Source: Clostridia bacterium
GTDB taxonomy: Bacteria; Bacillota; Clostridia; Oscillospirales; CAG-272
DNA length: 53,170 nt
Assembly (NCBI GenBank): GCA_017959065.1
Contig: JAGDBK010000039.1
Coordinates: 1-53,170 of the forward strand
Reading direction: 5' to 3'
Notes under the pieces: model-generated
Database searches by the model: none
What the model was told of the DNA's origin: nothing
Seen by the model: the letters and a program-made list of their open reading frames with translations, nothing else
Made by a program: the position numbers and the translations under genes
Part shown: positions 33,813 to 43,062 of the stretch, piece after piece
How the letters are laid out: each line of letters starts with the position of its first letter
How positions within the stretch are numbered: the first letter of the stretch is position 1

Positions 33813-36800
33813 TCAGTCATTTGCCTGAGCCGCTGCCGCCTCCTGGGCCCTTTTTTCTGCGAGTGTCTGACCGATCTCGAGTGTTTCGAGTCCGAATTCC
33901 TTACGTTTCCTGCTGATCTCCTTGTTGATCAGCGGGATGTATTTCAGAAGAGACTCGACCGGATCCGCACCCTCGTTGTACGCAGCACGGAACGCGAATT
34001 CCGTGTAACGAGGAACGATGTAGTTGCCCGGATAGTTCATTATGGTGGCCAGACTGTCGAACTGCTTGAGTATCATTTCGAGCTCGTTTGCGCTCCAGGT
34101 CATTTCCTTGATAGCCTCGCGGTTAGCCGTGGCCATCTTGGCCGCAGGTCCGACAAGAGCAGTCAGCTCATTAGCGAACTGGCTCTGGAAGTAAGTGTCC
34201 GTGAACCATTTCATGAACTCCCATCCGCCGTCAGGATTGCGTGCTCCGCGCATCATAACGATAGCTGTACATCCTGTAACGCAGGTGTGGTTTACGCTTC
34301 CGTCGGCCTGAACCGTTCCGGGAAGAGGAGCCATGGACCACAGACCGCGGATCTCGGTGGCAAATACTGTAAGCGTGTTATACATTCCACAGTAATCGGC
34401 ACATCCGACCGGCATCTCGCCCGTTCTGAACCTGTTAGCGAAATCGTAGGAGTACGGGAGAGAATACTGTGTGAACATATTGCACATCTTCCTGAAGCAG
34501 TCCAGAGCAAGGGGACTGTCAATGTTTATCCTCATTCCCTCGTCTGCCCATTGCTCGCCACCCTGCTGATAAAGGAAGGTGATGTAGCTCGGGGCCATTC
34601 CCAATTCCATGTTGTTGAACTGGAGATCGGGGATCAGCGCGAGCATATCGTCCCAAGTCTCCGGCACTTCCTTACCGAGTTCGGCAAGTATGTCTTTCCT
34701 GTAGAAAAGCATACTGAACGACTGGGACTCCGGAAGTCCGTACATCTCGTCACGGTACACCTGATCTGCATCATATCCTCTGAACGACAGCTCGACCTGG
34801 GCGGATGGACTGAATCTCTTCATTACATCCAGAACGTCTTCAAACTTGCCGTTGAACTCTGATCCCTCACGGTTCGTATACACCGGGACGATGGCGCTAC
34901 GGATCGCGTAGTTTATGACCGTGTCGGAACTCATGCTGGGATATACATCGGGTCCGCAGTTTGCCAGGACCGAAGGAAGAAGTGCTCCTCCCACGACCAG
35001 CTTAAGGTTGACTTTTATTCCCGTTTTCGGTGTAAAGTCATTGTCTATAAGGTTTCTGATTATCTTTGTACGGTCTCGGTCCGACGCGACCCATACCAGA
35101 ACCGACTCAGCCCCGGCTTCTTCTGTTCCAAGGGCGTTGTAATCATAGAAGAAGCTTGCTATGAACGACTGGAACTCGAATGAAATGCTGGACCAGAAAC
35201 CGTCAACCGCTCTCGGCTTTTCCTGAGATACACCCTGAAATACGATATAGTCTATTTCAAGCGGCTGGGACCGGCAGTTCAGGATCCATGTTCCCAAGTT
35301 ACCGATGTATGTCTTGAGATCCTCAATATTCTTAGCGACCTTGTCCTCGCTCGACGTCATGTCTTTCAGAATACGGATTATATCCTCGATCGTTGACACC
35401 TGAGAGCCCTTCATGCCGTTCGTGGTGTTGATGGTATCGAGAACGACCTCAAGCCTCTTCCTCTGCTCGGCGAGATCTCTGATAACGTTCGGAATAATCC
35501 TTCCGAATCCGTAATCTCTGAACTCGTCCGGCACAGCTCCCGTCAGCTGGAGGATCTTAAGATAGTCGTTGTTGAGCGAGAAAACGATGTCATTGACCTC
35601 GTTGACCATATCGCCCAGATCTCCCATGCAGACTTCCAACGCTATCTCGTATTCCTTGCCTGCCTCAAAATAGAACTGGAGTTCTGTCCCGTCCTCTTTT
35701 GAAAGCGCCGTGACCTGCCAGTCATCCGCAAAGTTGAAGCGAAGCCTTCCGGCCTCCTCGAACGGAACGGTTCCGTTTATGAACAGTCGCCTGGAGGTGA
35801 ACATACCCTCCAGAAGATTCTGTTTGAACCTCACCACTATGCTGTACAATCCGGTCTCGGAAGGAGTGAAATTGTATCTTATCCACTGACCGGGGGTCGC
35901 CCACTTGTCAGATCCGATAGTGTTGAGCAGAAGGTTTGCCGCGTGCTGAGGCTCCGTGATACACGACGTCCTGTCCGAAAGAGGATACAGGGTCTGGTCG
36001 GATGTCGCGGCAGGCTTCTCGGCCTGGATCTTAACGGTCGCATCGCCGGATACCTCGCTGTAACCTTTTGCGGTATACTCTTTCAGAAAGTCATCATATA
36101 CTGCCGGATCGTCAGCAGGGATGAATCTGATAGATTTAATGACCATGGGTTCCCGAAGGGCCTTGAAGGAAAACTGATGCTCACCGGCTTCGATGTAATA
36201 CTTCAGGGGATCCGAGAAAATCCCGTCCGTGTCATATACCTTGACGGTTCTCCACTCAGGCACCTCTATCTTGTCGGGCCTTATGTCGTTTCCGCCGCTG
36301 TCCTTTTCGAATTCACCGTCCTCCGGATACTGCTCCTTCCACACTTTTGTGAAAGAAAGGTATCTTGCCTCGGAGAAAGGGACCTCTCCGTCAATAGTGA
36401 AAGTACGCTCTATCGACGTCGATTTGCTTTTAATCGGGAAGTATTGGACTTCCATGATATAGAGGCCTGTCGACGGGACCTGTGCGTTCCAGACGATCTC
36501 GCCGGTATCGTCGACATATACCGCCTTGCCGCTGACGCCGCTGCCGTACTGACCTGCGTCGACCACCTTGACATCACCGGCGTCTGTCTTGTCGGCAACG
36601 TAATCCGAACAATCGATGACGAATTCCCTGGATGCGGGTTTCGCGTCCGGGAACTGAGCAAGGTACTTCACGTAGCTGATTGTTCTCAGCTCCGCGGAAA
36701 TGTTCTCGATCGTCGGCGCTTTCGCCTGGCTGTCTGAAGAGGCAGCCGCACCGGCTTTTTCAGTCTCATCATCGGCGCCATACACACCGACGGTGAAAAC

Positions 36801-36863
36801 CGAACAGATCATCAAGATCGCGAGAAACATCCCGACAAGTCTTGCAAAAGGTTTTCTGTTCAT
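33813..36863 (-). CDS. Large extracellular solute-binding protein with carbohydrate-binding-like domains
   Basis: About 1,016 residues, more than twice the usual binding protein. A signal peptide (cleavage near VYGA-DDE) leads into two beta-sandwich units resembling CBM6/35-type modules (about 75-250 and 270-440), each with a glycan-module-like strand pattern (VPSTGLYIMEVQYF; PSETGLYSIVVRF). A helical linker follows (440-590), then a family 1 binding domain (about 615-1000, from VLVWVASDRDRT to the end). There is no lipobox, so its attachment to the cell is unexplained. The start at 36863 is fixed by AGGAGG nine bases upstream. It is the first gene of the importer operon, behind a strong promoter. 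Confidence 0.85.
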   Translation of the reverse strand: MNRKPFARLVGMFLAILMICSVFTVGVYGADDETEKAGAAASSDSQAKAPTIENISAELRTISYVKYLAQFPDAKPASREFVIDCSDYVADKTDAGDVKVVDAGQYGSGVSGKAVYVDDTGEIVWNAQVPSTGLYIMEVQYFPIKSKSTSIERTFTIDGEVPFSEARYLSFTKVWKEQYPEDGEFEKDSGGNDIRPDKIEVPEWRTVKVYDTDGIFSDPLKYYIEAGEHQFSFKALREPMVIKSIRFIPADDPAVYDDFLKEYTAKGYSEVSGDATVKIQAEKPAATSDQTLYPLSDRTSCITEPQHAANLLLNTIGSDKWATPGQWIRYNFTPSETGLYSIVVRFKQNLLEGMFTSRRLFINGTVPFEEAGRLRFNFADDWQVTALSKEDGTELQFYFEAGKEYEIALEVCMGDLGDMVNEVNDIVFSLNNDYLKILQLTGAVPDEFRDYGFGRIIPNVIRDLAEQRKRLEVVLDTINTTNGMKGSQVSTIEDIIRILKDMTSSEDKVAKNIEDLKTYIGNLGTWILNCRSQPLEIDYIVFQGVSQEKPRAVDGFWSSISFEFQSFIASFFYDYNALGTEEAGAESVLVWVASDRDRTKIIRNLIDNDFTPKTGIKVNLKLVVGGALLPSVLANCGPDVYPSMSSDTVINYAIRSAIVPVYTNREGSEFNGKFEDVLDVMKRFSPSAQVELSFRGYDADQVYRDEMYGLPESQSFSMLFYRKDILAELGKEVPETWDDMLALIPDLQFNNMELGMAPSYITFLYQQGGEQWADEGMRINIDSPLALDCFRKMCNMFTQYSLPYSYDFANRFRTGEMPVGCADYCGMYNTLTVFATEIRGLWSMAPLPGTVQADGSVNHTCVTGCTAIVMMRGARNPDGGWEFMKWFTDTYFQSQFANELTALVGPAAKMATANREAIKEMTWSANELEMILKQFDSLATIMNYPGNYIVPRYTEFAFRAAYNEGADPVESLLKYIPLINKEISRKRKEFGLETLEIGQTLAEKRAQEAAAAQAND

Positions 36864-37005
36864 AAGCGTTTTCCTCCTACCACGGGGCATAATACATTTG
36901 CTTGCCAAAATCCCGTTAACCTTCAGCACCCCTGTCCGAACACGACGGGAAAAGCGGGTCTGCGGATAATTTTAGGCATTATTATCCCATTGTTATACAG
37001 TATAG

Positions 37006-37035
37006 ATGATATCATATTCCGGACTTGATTGTCAA
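37006..37035 (-). promoter_or_regulatory. Promoter of the large importer operon
   Basis: On the minus strand, perfect TTGACA (37030-37035), 18-bp spacer, TATCAT (37006-37011). The leader to the binding-protein start is about 140 bases. Confidence 0.65.
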
Positions 37036-37452
37036 GGTTTCGAAAAGCTTGCAAACAGGCTCAGTAGGCTTGATTTCGCCGTTCTGAGCGTCTCGTTTTC
37101 CAACTGATTTCTCACTGTTGAACGCCATATCCGGACAACGGGTTTTGCTGACTGCGGAAACGTCACAAAATATAGTGTGAGAGCGACGATATCTAGATAA
37201 AATTGGGCAGTTCGCCGTCGTTTTAGCAACAGAAGCAGCTGACAGTAAATTACATTTACCCGGTTGCGCGGCCAGAAAAAGCGTCGCCGAATTTTCTCTT
37301 TTTTCACATTTCAGGATGTCAGAAAAAGGTACCGTCAGATGGCACGATCAACAGAACAGAACCGGTCTTTTGCCTCCGGCGCTTCCTTTCGGACAGGCAC
37401 ACCCGGGGCACGGCATCGTCGAAGAGTATCCCGCCTGCCCATGCTGCCAATA

Positions 37453-37490
37453 TTGAATTGAAACAGCCTGTATGATATAATCATATCAGG
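37453..37490 (+). promoter_or_regulatory. Promoter with overlapping palindrome before the oxidoreductase
   Basis: TTGAAT (37453-37458), 17-bp spacer, perfect TATAAT (37476-37481). A palindrome lies over the -10: CCTG, TATGAT, ATA, ATCATA, T, CAGG (37467-37490), perfect in its inner 6-bp arms. It could be a repressor operator. Confidence 0.6.
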
Positions 37491-37559
37491 CTCGTCCGGT
37501 CATTTGAAATGACCACGGTCGGCTGTAATTATTTAATTCGTATTTGTATGGGGGTTGTT

Positions 37560-38597
37560 ATGAAAAACGGAAAGGCCGGATATGCGGTCCTGGGTCTCGG
37601 AGTCGGAATGGCTCACGCCGAGGCGGCTTTCAAATCGGAGAGAGCGGATCTGGTTGCAGTATGCGATACAGATGAAAAAAGGCTTTCCGCCGCCCTCGAA
37701 ACCTATTCCGGAACAAAGGGGTATTCCAACTTTGACGATCTTATCGCAGACCCCGAGATAGACATCATAAGCATATGCCTTCCCAGCGGGATGCACTCGG
37801 AATACGCAGTAAGAGCAATGCGCGCAGGAAAGAACGTTCTCGTTGAAAAACCCATCGACATCTCTCTTGAAAAGGCCGCGGCGATAGATGAGACTATGAG
37901 ATCATCCGGCGTCCGCTGCGGTGTTTGCCTCCAGAACCGAACCAATGTCAATATGAAGCCTATTAAAGATGCGATCGATTCCGGAAGGCTCGGAAGGATC
38001 CTGTTCGGATCGTTTGCGGTAAAGTGGTACAGGACCGGCAAGTATTTCCGCGACACGCCTTTCCCGTGGAGAGGTACCTGGGGGATGGACGGAGGCGGAT
38101 CTCTGATGAATCAGTCCATCCACACAGTAGACCTGATGCAGTGGCTGATGGGAGAACCCGAATCAGTGACGTCTGTCTGCGAACTGTACGACCATAACAT
38201 AGAGACCGAGGACTATACCGCCTCGATAGTCAGATTCAAATCCGGCGCAACAGCCACATTTACCACCACTACCTGCGCATATCCCGGACTTGCCACCGAG
38301 ATCAGCGTATACGGTTCCAGGGGAAGCATAGAGGCGGACGCGGACAGACTGAAGCTCTGGAAGCTGCGCGACTCCGACGACAGAGACGAAGAGGAACGGG
38401 AGATGCTGCAAAAATTCGGTAACGGCAATTCTTCCGCAGAAGGCCCGGTGGGGCACGCCGCTATGGTTGAGGACATCATTTCATCAGTGATCGACGGGCA
38501 TGACCCCATGGTACCGCCGAAAGAGGCGATGAAAAGCCTTGCGATCGCACTCGCTATTTACGAGAGCGCACGTACGAAAAAGACCGTCCTGCTTTGA
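37560..38597 (+). CDS. Gfo/Idh/MocA-family oxidoreductase
   Basis: A 345-residue NAD(P)-dependent sugar or inositol dehydrogenase-type enzyme. The N-terminal Rossmann domain has YAVLGLGVGMAHAEA (about 8-22), and the catalytic lysine lies in the family motif VEKPIDIS (about residue 97). The C-terminal domain carries GGGSLMNQSIHTVDLMQWLMG, the substrate-site segment with His. I use ATG 37560; an upstream in-frame start at 37509 has no ribosome binding site. Placed between the oligosaccharide importer and nth, it may oxidise an imported sugar, but the substrate is not deducible. Confidence 0.9.
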   Translation: MKNGKAGYAVLGLGVGMAHAEAAFKSERADLVAVCDTDEKRLSAALETYSGTKGYSNFDDLIADPEIDIISICLPSGMHSEYAVRAMRAGKNVLVEKPIDISLEKAAAIDETMRSSGVRCGVCLQNRTNVNMKPIKDAIDSGRLGRILFGSFAVKWYRTGKYFRDTPFPWRGTWGMDGGGSLMNQSIHTVDLMQWLMGEPESVTSVCELYDHNIETEDYTASIVRFKSGATATFTTTTCAYPGLATEISVYGSRGSIEADADRLKLWKLRDSDDRDEEEREMLQKFGNGNSSAEGPVGHAAMVEDIISSVIDGHDPMVPPKEAMKSLAIALAIYESARTKKTVLL

Positions 38598-38609
38598 GGG
38601 GAAAGGCAG

Positions 38610-39263
38610 ATGACCGAGAGACAGAGGATCTGCGCATGCGCAGAAATATTGGAAACAATCTACCCGGAAGCAGAGTGTTCCCTTGATTGGGGGGGCGAAC
38701 CATTCAGGCTGATGGTGCTCGTCCGACTGTCCGCACAATGCACGGACGCCCGCGTCAATATTGTCGGCAGGGAACTGTTCAGCGTTTTCCCGACGGCGGA
38801 ATCGCTCGCCGAAGCCCCGGTGGAGGAGATAGAAAAAATCGTAAGGCCATGCGGCCTCCACCGCACGAAAGCACGCGACATCAAGGACGAGATGATTCTG
38901 CTTACCGGAAAATACCACGGCATCATGCCTTCGGACATGGACGAGCTTCTGTCTTTCCCCGGAGTAGGCAGAAAGATCGCCAATCTGCTCAGAGGAGACA
39001 TTTTCGGACTTCCCGCAGTCGTTGCGGATACGCATTGCATAAGGATATGCGGCAGGATCGGGCTGTATCCGGATAGTTTGTCCGACCCCCTTCTTACTGA
39101 GAAAAAGCTTTCCGGTCTCCTCCCCCCGGAAAAGACCTCCGATTTCTGCCACAGGGTCGTCGTTTTAGGCCGGGAATACTGCAAAGCCCGGTCGCCCAGA
39201 TGCAGCGACTGTCCTATAGCATCATACTGCCTTCACCATACAAAAGCCGGTGAATTATCCTGA
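38610..39263 (+). CDS. nth: Endonuclease III (DNA glycosylase/AP lyase)
   Basis: A 217-residue base-excision repair enzyme that removes oxidised pyrimidines and nicks abasic sites. The helix-hairpin-helix is LLSFPGVGRKIANLL, with the catalytic lysine in GVGRKIAN (about residue 119) and the catalytic Asp in VADTHCIRI (about 138). Four cysteines in C-x6-C-x2-C-x5-C (YCKARSPRCSDCPIASYC) bind the 4Fe-4S cluster. GAGGGGAAAGG precedes the ATG. It lies 12 bases after the oxidoreductase gene and is probably co-transcribed with it and the two genes that follow. Confidence 0.95.
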   Translation: MTERQRICACAEILETIYPEAECSLDWGGEPFRLMVLVRLSAQCTDARVNIVGRELFSVFPTAESLAEAPVEEIEKIVRPCGLHRTKARDIKDEMILLTGKYHGIMPSDMDELLSFPGVGRKIANLLRGDIFGLPAVVADTHCIRICGRIGLYPDSLSDPLLTEKKLSGLLPPEKTSDFCHRVVVLGREYCKARSPRCSDCPIASYCLHHTKAGELS

Positions 39264-39282
39264 TTATTGAGGTGGGTTAGCC

Positions 39283-39858
39283 ATGATTGACCTCCTGTCT
39301 CTCCAGAAGCAGTTCATCCTTGCTCATCTGAGGCCGGGAGATACGGCCGCAGACTTTACTATGGGCAACGGCCATGATACGGAGTTTCTTTCAAAGGCTG
39401 TTGGGCCTGAAGGAAAGGTCTATGCGTTTGACGTTCAGGAAAGCGCCATCCGATCCACAAAAGAAAGACTCTCCGCTTCCTGCCCCGACAATTACACTCT
39501 GATACTCGGCTCGCATCATCTAGCGCGGGAGTATATAAGGGAGCCGATCAAAGCCGGGATGTTCAATCTGGGATGGCTCCCCGGAGGAGACCGGTCAGTC
39601 ACCACCCAGCGCTCAACGACCATTCCCGCAGTAAGGGACGCAATCTCTCTTCTTGACAGCGATGCGGTCCTGACCGTGGCGGTCTACCCCGGCCACCCAG
39701 AGGGATTTGAGGAAGGCCGCGAGATCGAATCGTTTCTCTCGGGGCTGTCCCGATTCAGGGTATGCGCCACGTGCATTAAGATCATAAATTCGCCTACTTC
39801 TCCGTTTTTCTTTCTGATAGAATCCAAAGACAGGTTATTCGGAGGCAGATTCATATGA
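39283..39858 (+). CDS. Class I SAM methyltransferase, YtqB/MnmM-like
   Basis: A 191-residue methyltransferase of the putative rRNA methylase (YtqB) family. Bacillus YtqB has been identified as MnmM, which completes the mnm5s2U wobble modification of tRNA. The SAM-binding motif is ADFTMGNGHDTEFL (about 21-34), followed by YAFDVQESAI and the family segment NLGWLPGGDRSVTT with GHPEGFEEG near the end. GAGGTGGG precedes the ATG. Its last codons overlap the carboxypeptidase start by four bases. Confidence 0.88.
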   Translation: MIDLLSLQKQFILAHLRPGDTAADFTMGNGHDTEFLSKAVGPEGKVYAFDVQESAIRSTKERLSASCPDNYTLILGSHHLAREYIREPIKAGMFNLGWLPGGDRSVTTQRSTTIPAVRDAISLLDSDAVLTVAVYPGHPEGFEEGREIESFLSGLSRFRVCATCIKIINSPTSPFFFLIESKDRLFGGRFI

Positions 39859-41405
39859 ACAACCGAAACCCAAACGCGCCGCGTCAGCAGCAGAACGGCC
39901 GCGCCGGAACCTCAGCCGGAAGGAGCGGTCAGGCAGCAAGGGGCAGCGTTCGCAGCGCTCAGCCCGGCATCCAATCCCGCGGCGCGACCGCCGGTGCAGG
40001 ATCAGCTCAGCGCAGTCCTTCTTCCCGCACCGTCTCCGCAGGAAACAATACCCAGCAGTCCGTTCGTTCGCGTCAGTATGACCCCGGACTTGTAAACGCC
40101 GAGATCCGGAGAAAGAAAGAAGCCGGCTACCGGGAGGCGGAACAGAAAAGGAAAAACATGCGCTCGGTCGGTGTCAAGATAGCAATGACCCTGGCGTTTT
40201 ATGTCATCCTGTTCGGCGTTTTCGCGCTGTTCTTCTCTATTAAACTGTCGCACACAAACGCGGCCGACGACAGTTCTTTCAGATACACCTACGGAAACGC
40301 TGAGGAGAACGTCAGCGCCCGGTTCGCGCTGAACAGTTCCGGGGACCCGATGGTGGATTTCTCAAAGATCGCCGAGATGTGTTCCATGAAAGCCGCCGGA
40401 GACGATAAGGAAATGAAATTCATCGCTTCAGATTCCGAAGAGAATGTACGTTTCGTCATCGGGGGAGTAACAGTATTCATAAACGGAGTTCAGGACGCTC
40501 TTTCCTGTCCGAGCGTCAAAAACGGCGCCTCGCTCTGGGTCCCGCTGGATTTCGTGACCGACTGTATGTCGGGGCTCACCGTCGAATCCGATCTTTCTTC
40601 CCGCCGCGTTTCCGTCAAAAGGACCGAGAACGAGGGAAGCACTGCCAGCGCCCCGTCATTTGCCCCGGTAAGCTACAGTCTTAAGAGTTTCACCGCCTTC
40701 GACCAGATCTCCGAAGACGATCTACAGGCAAACAGGCCCGGAAGCCAGACCTCCGAGCCGGAGAAGCCGACCTTTATTAGCGACCTCTCAGCCTATGAGG
40801 AGTATATGAACCCTTCCGGCAACAAATACCTTTCGCTGGTCAATTACATCACTCCGCTTTCATCGAGTTATATCCCGGACGACCTGACAGACGTTGCAGA
40901 TACCCGTTCTGACCGGGCGAAAGTCCAGCTCAGGAAAGATGCCGCGAAAGCGCTTGAGGCCCTGTTCATCGAAATGCGCGCGAACGGAATAATGGACGTT
41001 TCGGTGACCAGCGCGTACAGATCTTATGAATATCAGAAACAGCTGCACAACAGCTATATCCAGAATGAAATGGCTACGTACGGCCTGACATGGGCCGAAG
41101 CAAAGCAGAAAGTTATCACCTATTCCTCCGAGCCCGGGACGAGCGAACACCAGACAGGCCTGTGCGTCGACATGCACAACCTTCCGTCCGCCGACATCTC
41201 TTTTGCAAGGACGGAAGCGTACAGATGGCTGAAGGAAAACGCCCACAAATTCGGATTCATCCTCAGATACCCGGAAGAAAAAGTGAACGTCACCCAGATT
41301 TCTTTCGAACCCTGGCATTACCGTTATGTCGGAAGATATCATGCGACAAAGATGTACGAATCGGGTATGTGCCTTGAAGAGTATGTCGTAACGATCAAAA
41401 GCTGA
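39855..41405 (+). CDS. VanY-type D-alanyl-D-alanine carboxypeptidase with extra N-terminal domains
   Basis: A 516-residue membrane-anchored zinc peptidase of family M15B, trimming the terminal D-Ala of peptidoglycan peptides. A 90-residue Gln/Arg/Gly/Ser-rich cytoplasmic tail comes first, then one helix (IAMTLAFYVILFGVFALFF, about 113-131), an outer beta domain resembling the copper-amine-oxidase-N stalk (about 195-255), and the peptidase from about 330. Zinc and catalytic positions lie in SEHQTGLCVDMH and EPWHYRY. It overlaps the methyltransferase stop (ATGA). The low-complexity tail is unusual and could bind partners inside the cell. Confidence 0.9.
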   Translation: MNNRNPNAPRQQQNGRAGTSAGRSGQAARGSVRSAQPGIQSRGATAGAGSAQRSPSSRTVSAGNNTQQSVRSRQYDPGLVNAEIRRKKEAGYREAEQKRKNMRSVGVKIAMTLAFYVILFGVFALFFSIKLSHTNAADDSSFRYTYGNAEENVSARFALNSSGDPMVDFSKIAEMCSMKAAGDDKEMKFIASDSEENVRFVIGGVTVFINGVQDALSCPSVKNGASLWVPLDFVTDCMSGLTVESDLSSRRVSVKRTENEGSTASAPSFAPVSYSLKSFTAFDQISEDDLQANRPGSQTSEPEKPTFISDLSAYEEYMNPSGNKYLSLVNYITPLSSSYIPDDLTDVADTRSDRAKVQLRKDAAKALEALFIEMRANGIMDVSVTSAYRSYEYQKQLHNSYIQNEMATYGLTWAEAKQKVITYSSEPGTSEHQTGLCVDMHNLPSADISFARTEAYRWLKENAHKFGFILRYPEEKVNVTQISFEPWHYRYVGRYHATKMYESGMCLEEYVVTIKS

Positions 41406-41424
41406 CCCAACACCTTGACAACAG

Positions 41425-41467
41425 AAGGCCCCGGCACGAGAATCTGTGTCTCATGTGCCGGGGCCTT
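41425..41467. terminator. Terminator between convergent carboxypeptidase and xylulokinase genes
   Basis: AAGGCCCCGGCAC (41425-41437) pairs perfectly with GTGCCGGGGCCTT (41455-41467), extended inside by GAGA/TCTC. The T-run is weak on both strands, but it lies between two convergent genes 78 bases apart. Confidence 0.75.
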
Positions 41468-41483
41468 GCTCGTTTTATGGGTT

Positions 41484-43007
41484 TCAGATCTCGGACAACT
41501 CCCTGAAGCTGTCCTTCAGCGCGGAATACAGTTTGCCGTAAAGCGCGTAGACATTTCTGTATTTTTCGGTATTGTTCTCATCCGGCGAAACGCTGCTCGT
41601 CTCTTTGACCATGCTTTCCGCCGCTCCGGAAACCGACTCGTAGACGCCGGCTCCGACTCCCGCCAGTATAGCGACTCCCAAGGCTCCCCCTTCGCGGGAG
41701 GAATTCTGTGCCACCCTGACGCCGAAAGCGTCCGCCATCATCTGCCTCCACAGCATGCTGTTCCCGCCGCCGCCGGAAGCGTATACGAAATCCGGTGAAG
41801 TGCCAAGCTCCCTGATGATGTTCATGCAGTCAAGAAGGCTGAAAGTGACTCCCTCCATGACTGCCCTGACGATATCGGATCTGTCATGCATCGCCGACAG
41901 GCCGAAGAAAACACCTCTGGCATTGGGATCCAGATGAGGTGTTCTTTCACCCATGAGGTATGGCAGATAGATCAGGGAGTTGGCTCCCGCAGGCGATCTG
42001 GAGCAGATCTCGTCCATTACCTTGTTCGGATTCTTGCCCATAAGACCCGCCGCTTTTTTTACGTCATCGAAAAAATTGTCCCGGATCCACTGGAAAGACA
42101 GGCCGGCCGCCTGGGTGACGCCCATGATATGCCACGCGCCAGGCACAGCATGGCAAAGAGTGTGTACTCTTCCCAAGGGGTCAATCTTGGGCCTGTCGGT
42201 ATGAGCGAACACGACACCGGATGTCCCGATAGTCGCGGAAACGATGCCTTCCCTGACTATACCGTTGCCGATCGCCGACGCCGCCTGATCCCCCGCACCA
42301 CCGACTACGACCGTTCTTACTGACATGCCTGTCTTTTCAGCCACTTCCGGAAGGACCGTTCCGGTCACCTCGCAGGATTCATAGACTCTGCCGAGACACG
42401 TCTTATCGATCCCCAGCCGGTCACAGACGAGATCCGACCATTTTCTGCCGGGGACATCCATCAGTTGCATGCCGGAAGCATCCGATACCTCAGTCGCAAA
42501 TTCTCCCGTCATCCTGTACCGGATATAGTCCTTGGGGAGCATGATCTTCCTGCACCTGTCAAAGATCTCCGGTTCATTCCTCTTGACCCACATTATTTTC
42601 GCCGCGGTAAACCCGGTGAGCGCAGGATTCGCGGTGATCTCTATAAGCTTGTCTCTGCCCACGAGATCCGTGATGATCTCCGCCTCCGATGCCGTTCTCT
42701 GGTCGCACCAGATGATGGACCGGCGCAGAACCCGGTCATTACCGTCAAGCATCACAAGCCCGTGCATCTGTCCGGAAAGCCCCACCCCGAGGATCTCTTC
42801 CGGTTTCGCGCCGATCTTGCCGGTCAGAAGCGCAATGGCATCGACCGTGGCGTTCCACCAGTCTTCGGGGTCCTGCTCTGCCCATCCGTTTTTCGGCTGA
42901 TAAAGAGGATATTCTATCAGCGCGTCGGCAACCGCTTTCCCCTCGAGATCGAAAGCGACCGCCTTCGTCCCGGATGTGCCGATATCAACACCTATCAAAT
43001 AACTCAT
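41484..43007 (-). CDS. xylB: Xylulokinase
   Basis: A 507-residue FGGY kinase that phosphorylates D-xylulose for the pentose phosphate pathway. It has the phosphate loop YLIGVDIGTSGTKAVAFD, the xylulokinase-type EQDPEDWW near residue 50, GLSGQMHGLV (about 80-89, typical of XylB), catalytic Asp in VVGGAGDQAASAIG, and adenosine site ASGGGGNSMLWRQMMAD. The start at 43007 follows AAGGGG. It lies 55 bases after the glutamine-amidotransferase-like gene. No xylose isomerase is adjacent. Compare with the shorter, more divergent FGGY kinase at 12565. Confidence 0.93.
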   Translation of the reverse strand: MSYLIGVDIGTSGTKAVAFDLEGKAVADALIEYPLYQPKNGWAEQDPEDWWNATVDAIALLTGKIGAKPEEILGVGLSGQMHGLVMLDGNDRVLRRSIIWCDQRTASEAEIITDLVGRDKLIEITANPALTGFTAAKIMWVKRNEPEIFDRCRKIMLPKDYIRYRMTGEFATEVSDASGMQLMDVPGRKWSDLVCDRLGIDKTCLGRVYESCEVTGTVLPEVAEKTGMSVRTVVVGGAGDQAASAIGNGIVREGIVSATIGTSGVVFAHTDRPKIDPLGRVHTLCHAVPGAWHIMGVTQAAGLSFQWIRDNFFDDVKKAAGLMGKNPNKVMDEICSRSPAGANSLIYLPYLMGERTPHLDPNARGVFFGLSAMHDRSDIVRAVMEGVTFSLLDCMNIIRELGTSPDFVYASGGGGNSMLWRQMMADAFGVRVAQNSSREGGALGVAILAGVGAGVYESVSGAAESMVKETSSVSPDENNTEKYRNVYALYGKLYSALKDSFRELSEI

Positions 43008-43062
43008 GCCTATTCCCCTTTCTGTAATCGTGCTTCGGAGCATTTACGCGGCCCGAAGAACT

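Larger units (their letters stand above)
36864..37559. other. Divergent intergenic region of about 700 bases
   Basis: It holds the promoter of the large importer operon (37006-37035, minus) and that of the oxidoreductase (37453-37481, plus). The stretch from 37040 to 37450 shows no gene, RNA or repeat that I can support; short ORFs there lack ribosome binding sites and family resemblance. Confidence 0.5.

Noticed and set aside
33684..34862. A 392-codon open frame antisense to the large binding-protein gene
   Set aside because: It lies entirely opposite a well-supported gene with domain structure and has no ribosome binding site or family features; it follows from the codon pattern of the real gene.
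35943..36737. A 264-codon open frame antisense to the binding-protein N-terminal domains
   Set aside because: Shadow of the real gene; no recognisable motif.
37032..37461. Short open frames on both strands in the 700-base intergenic region
   Set aside because: No ribosome binding sites, basic low-complexity products, and overlap with a strong promoter.
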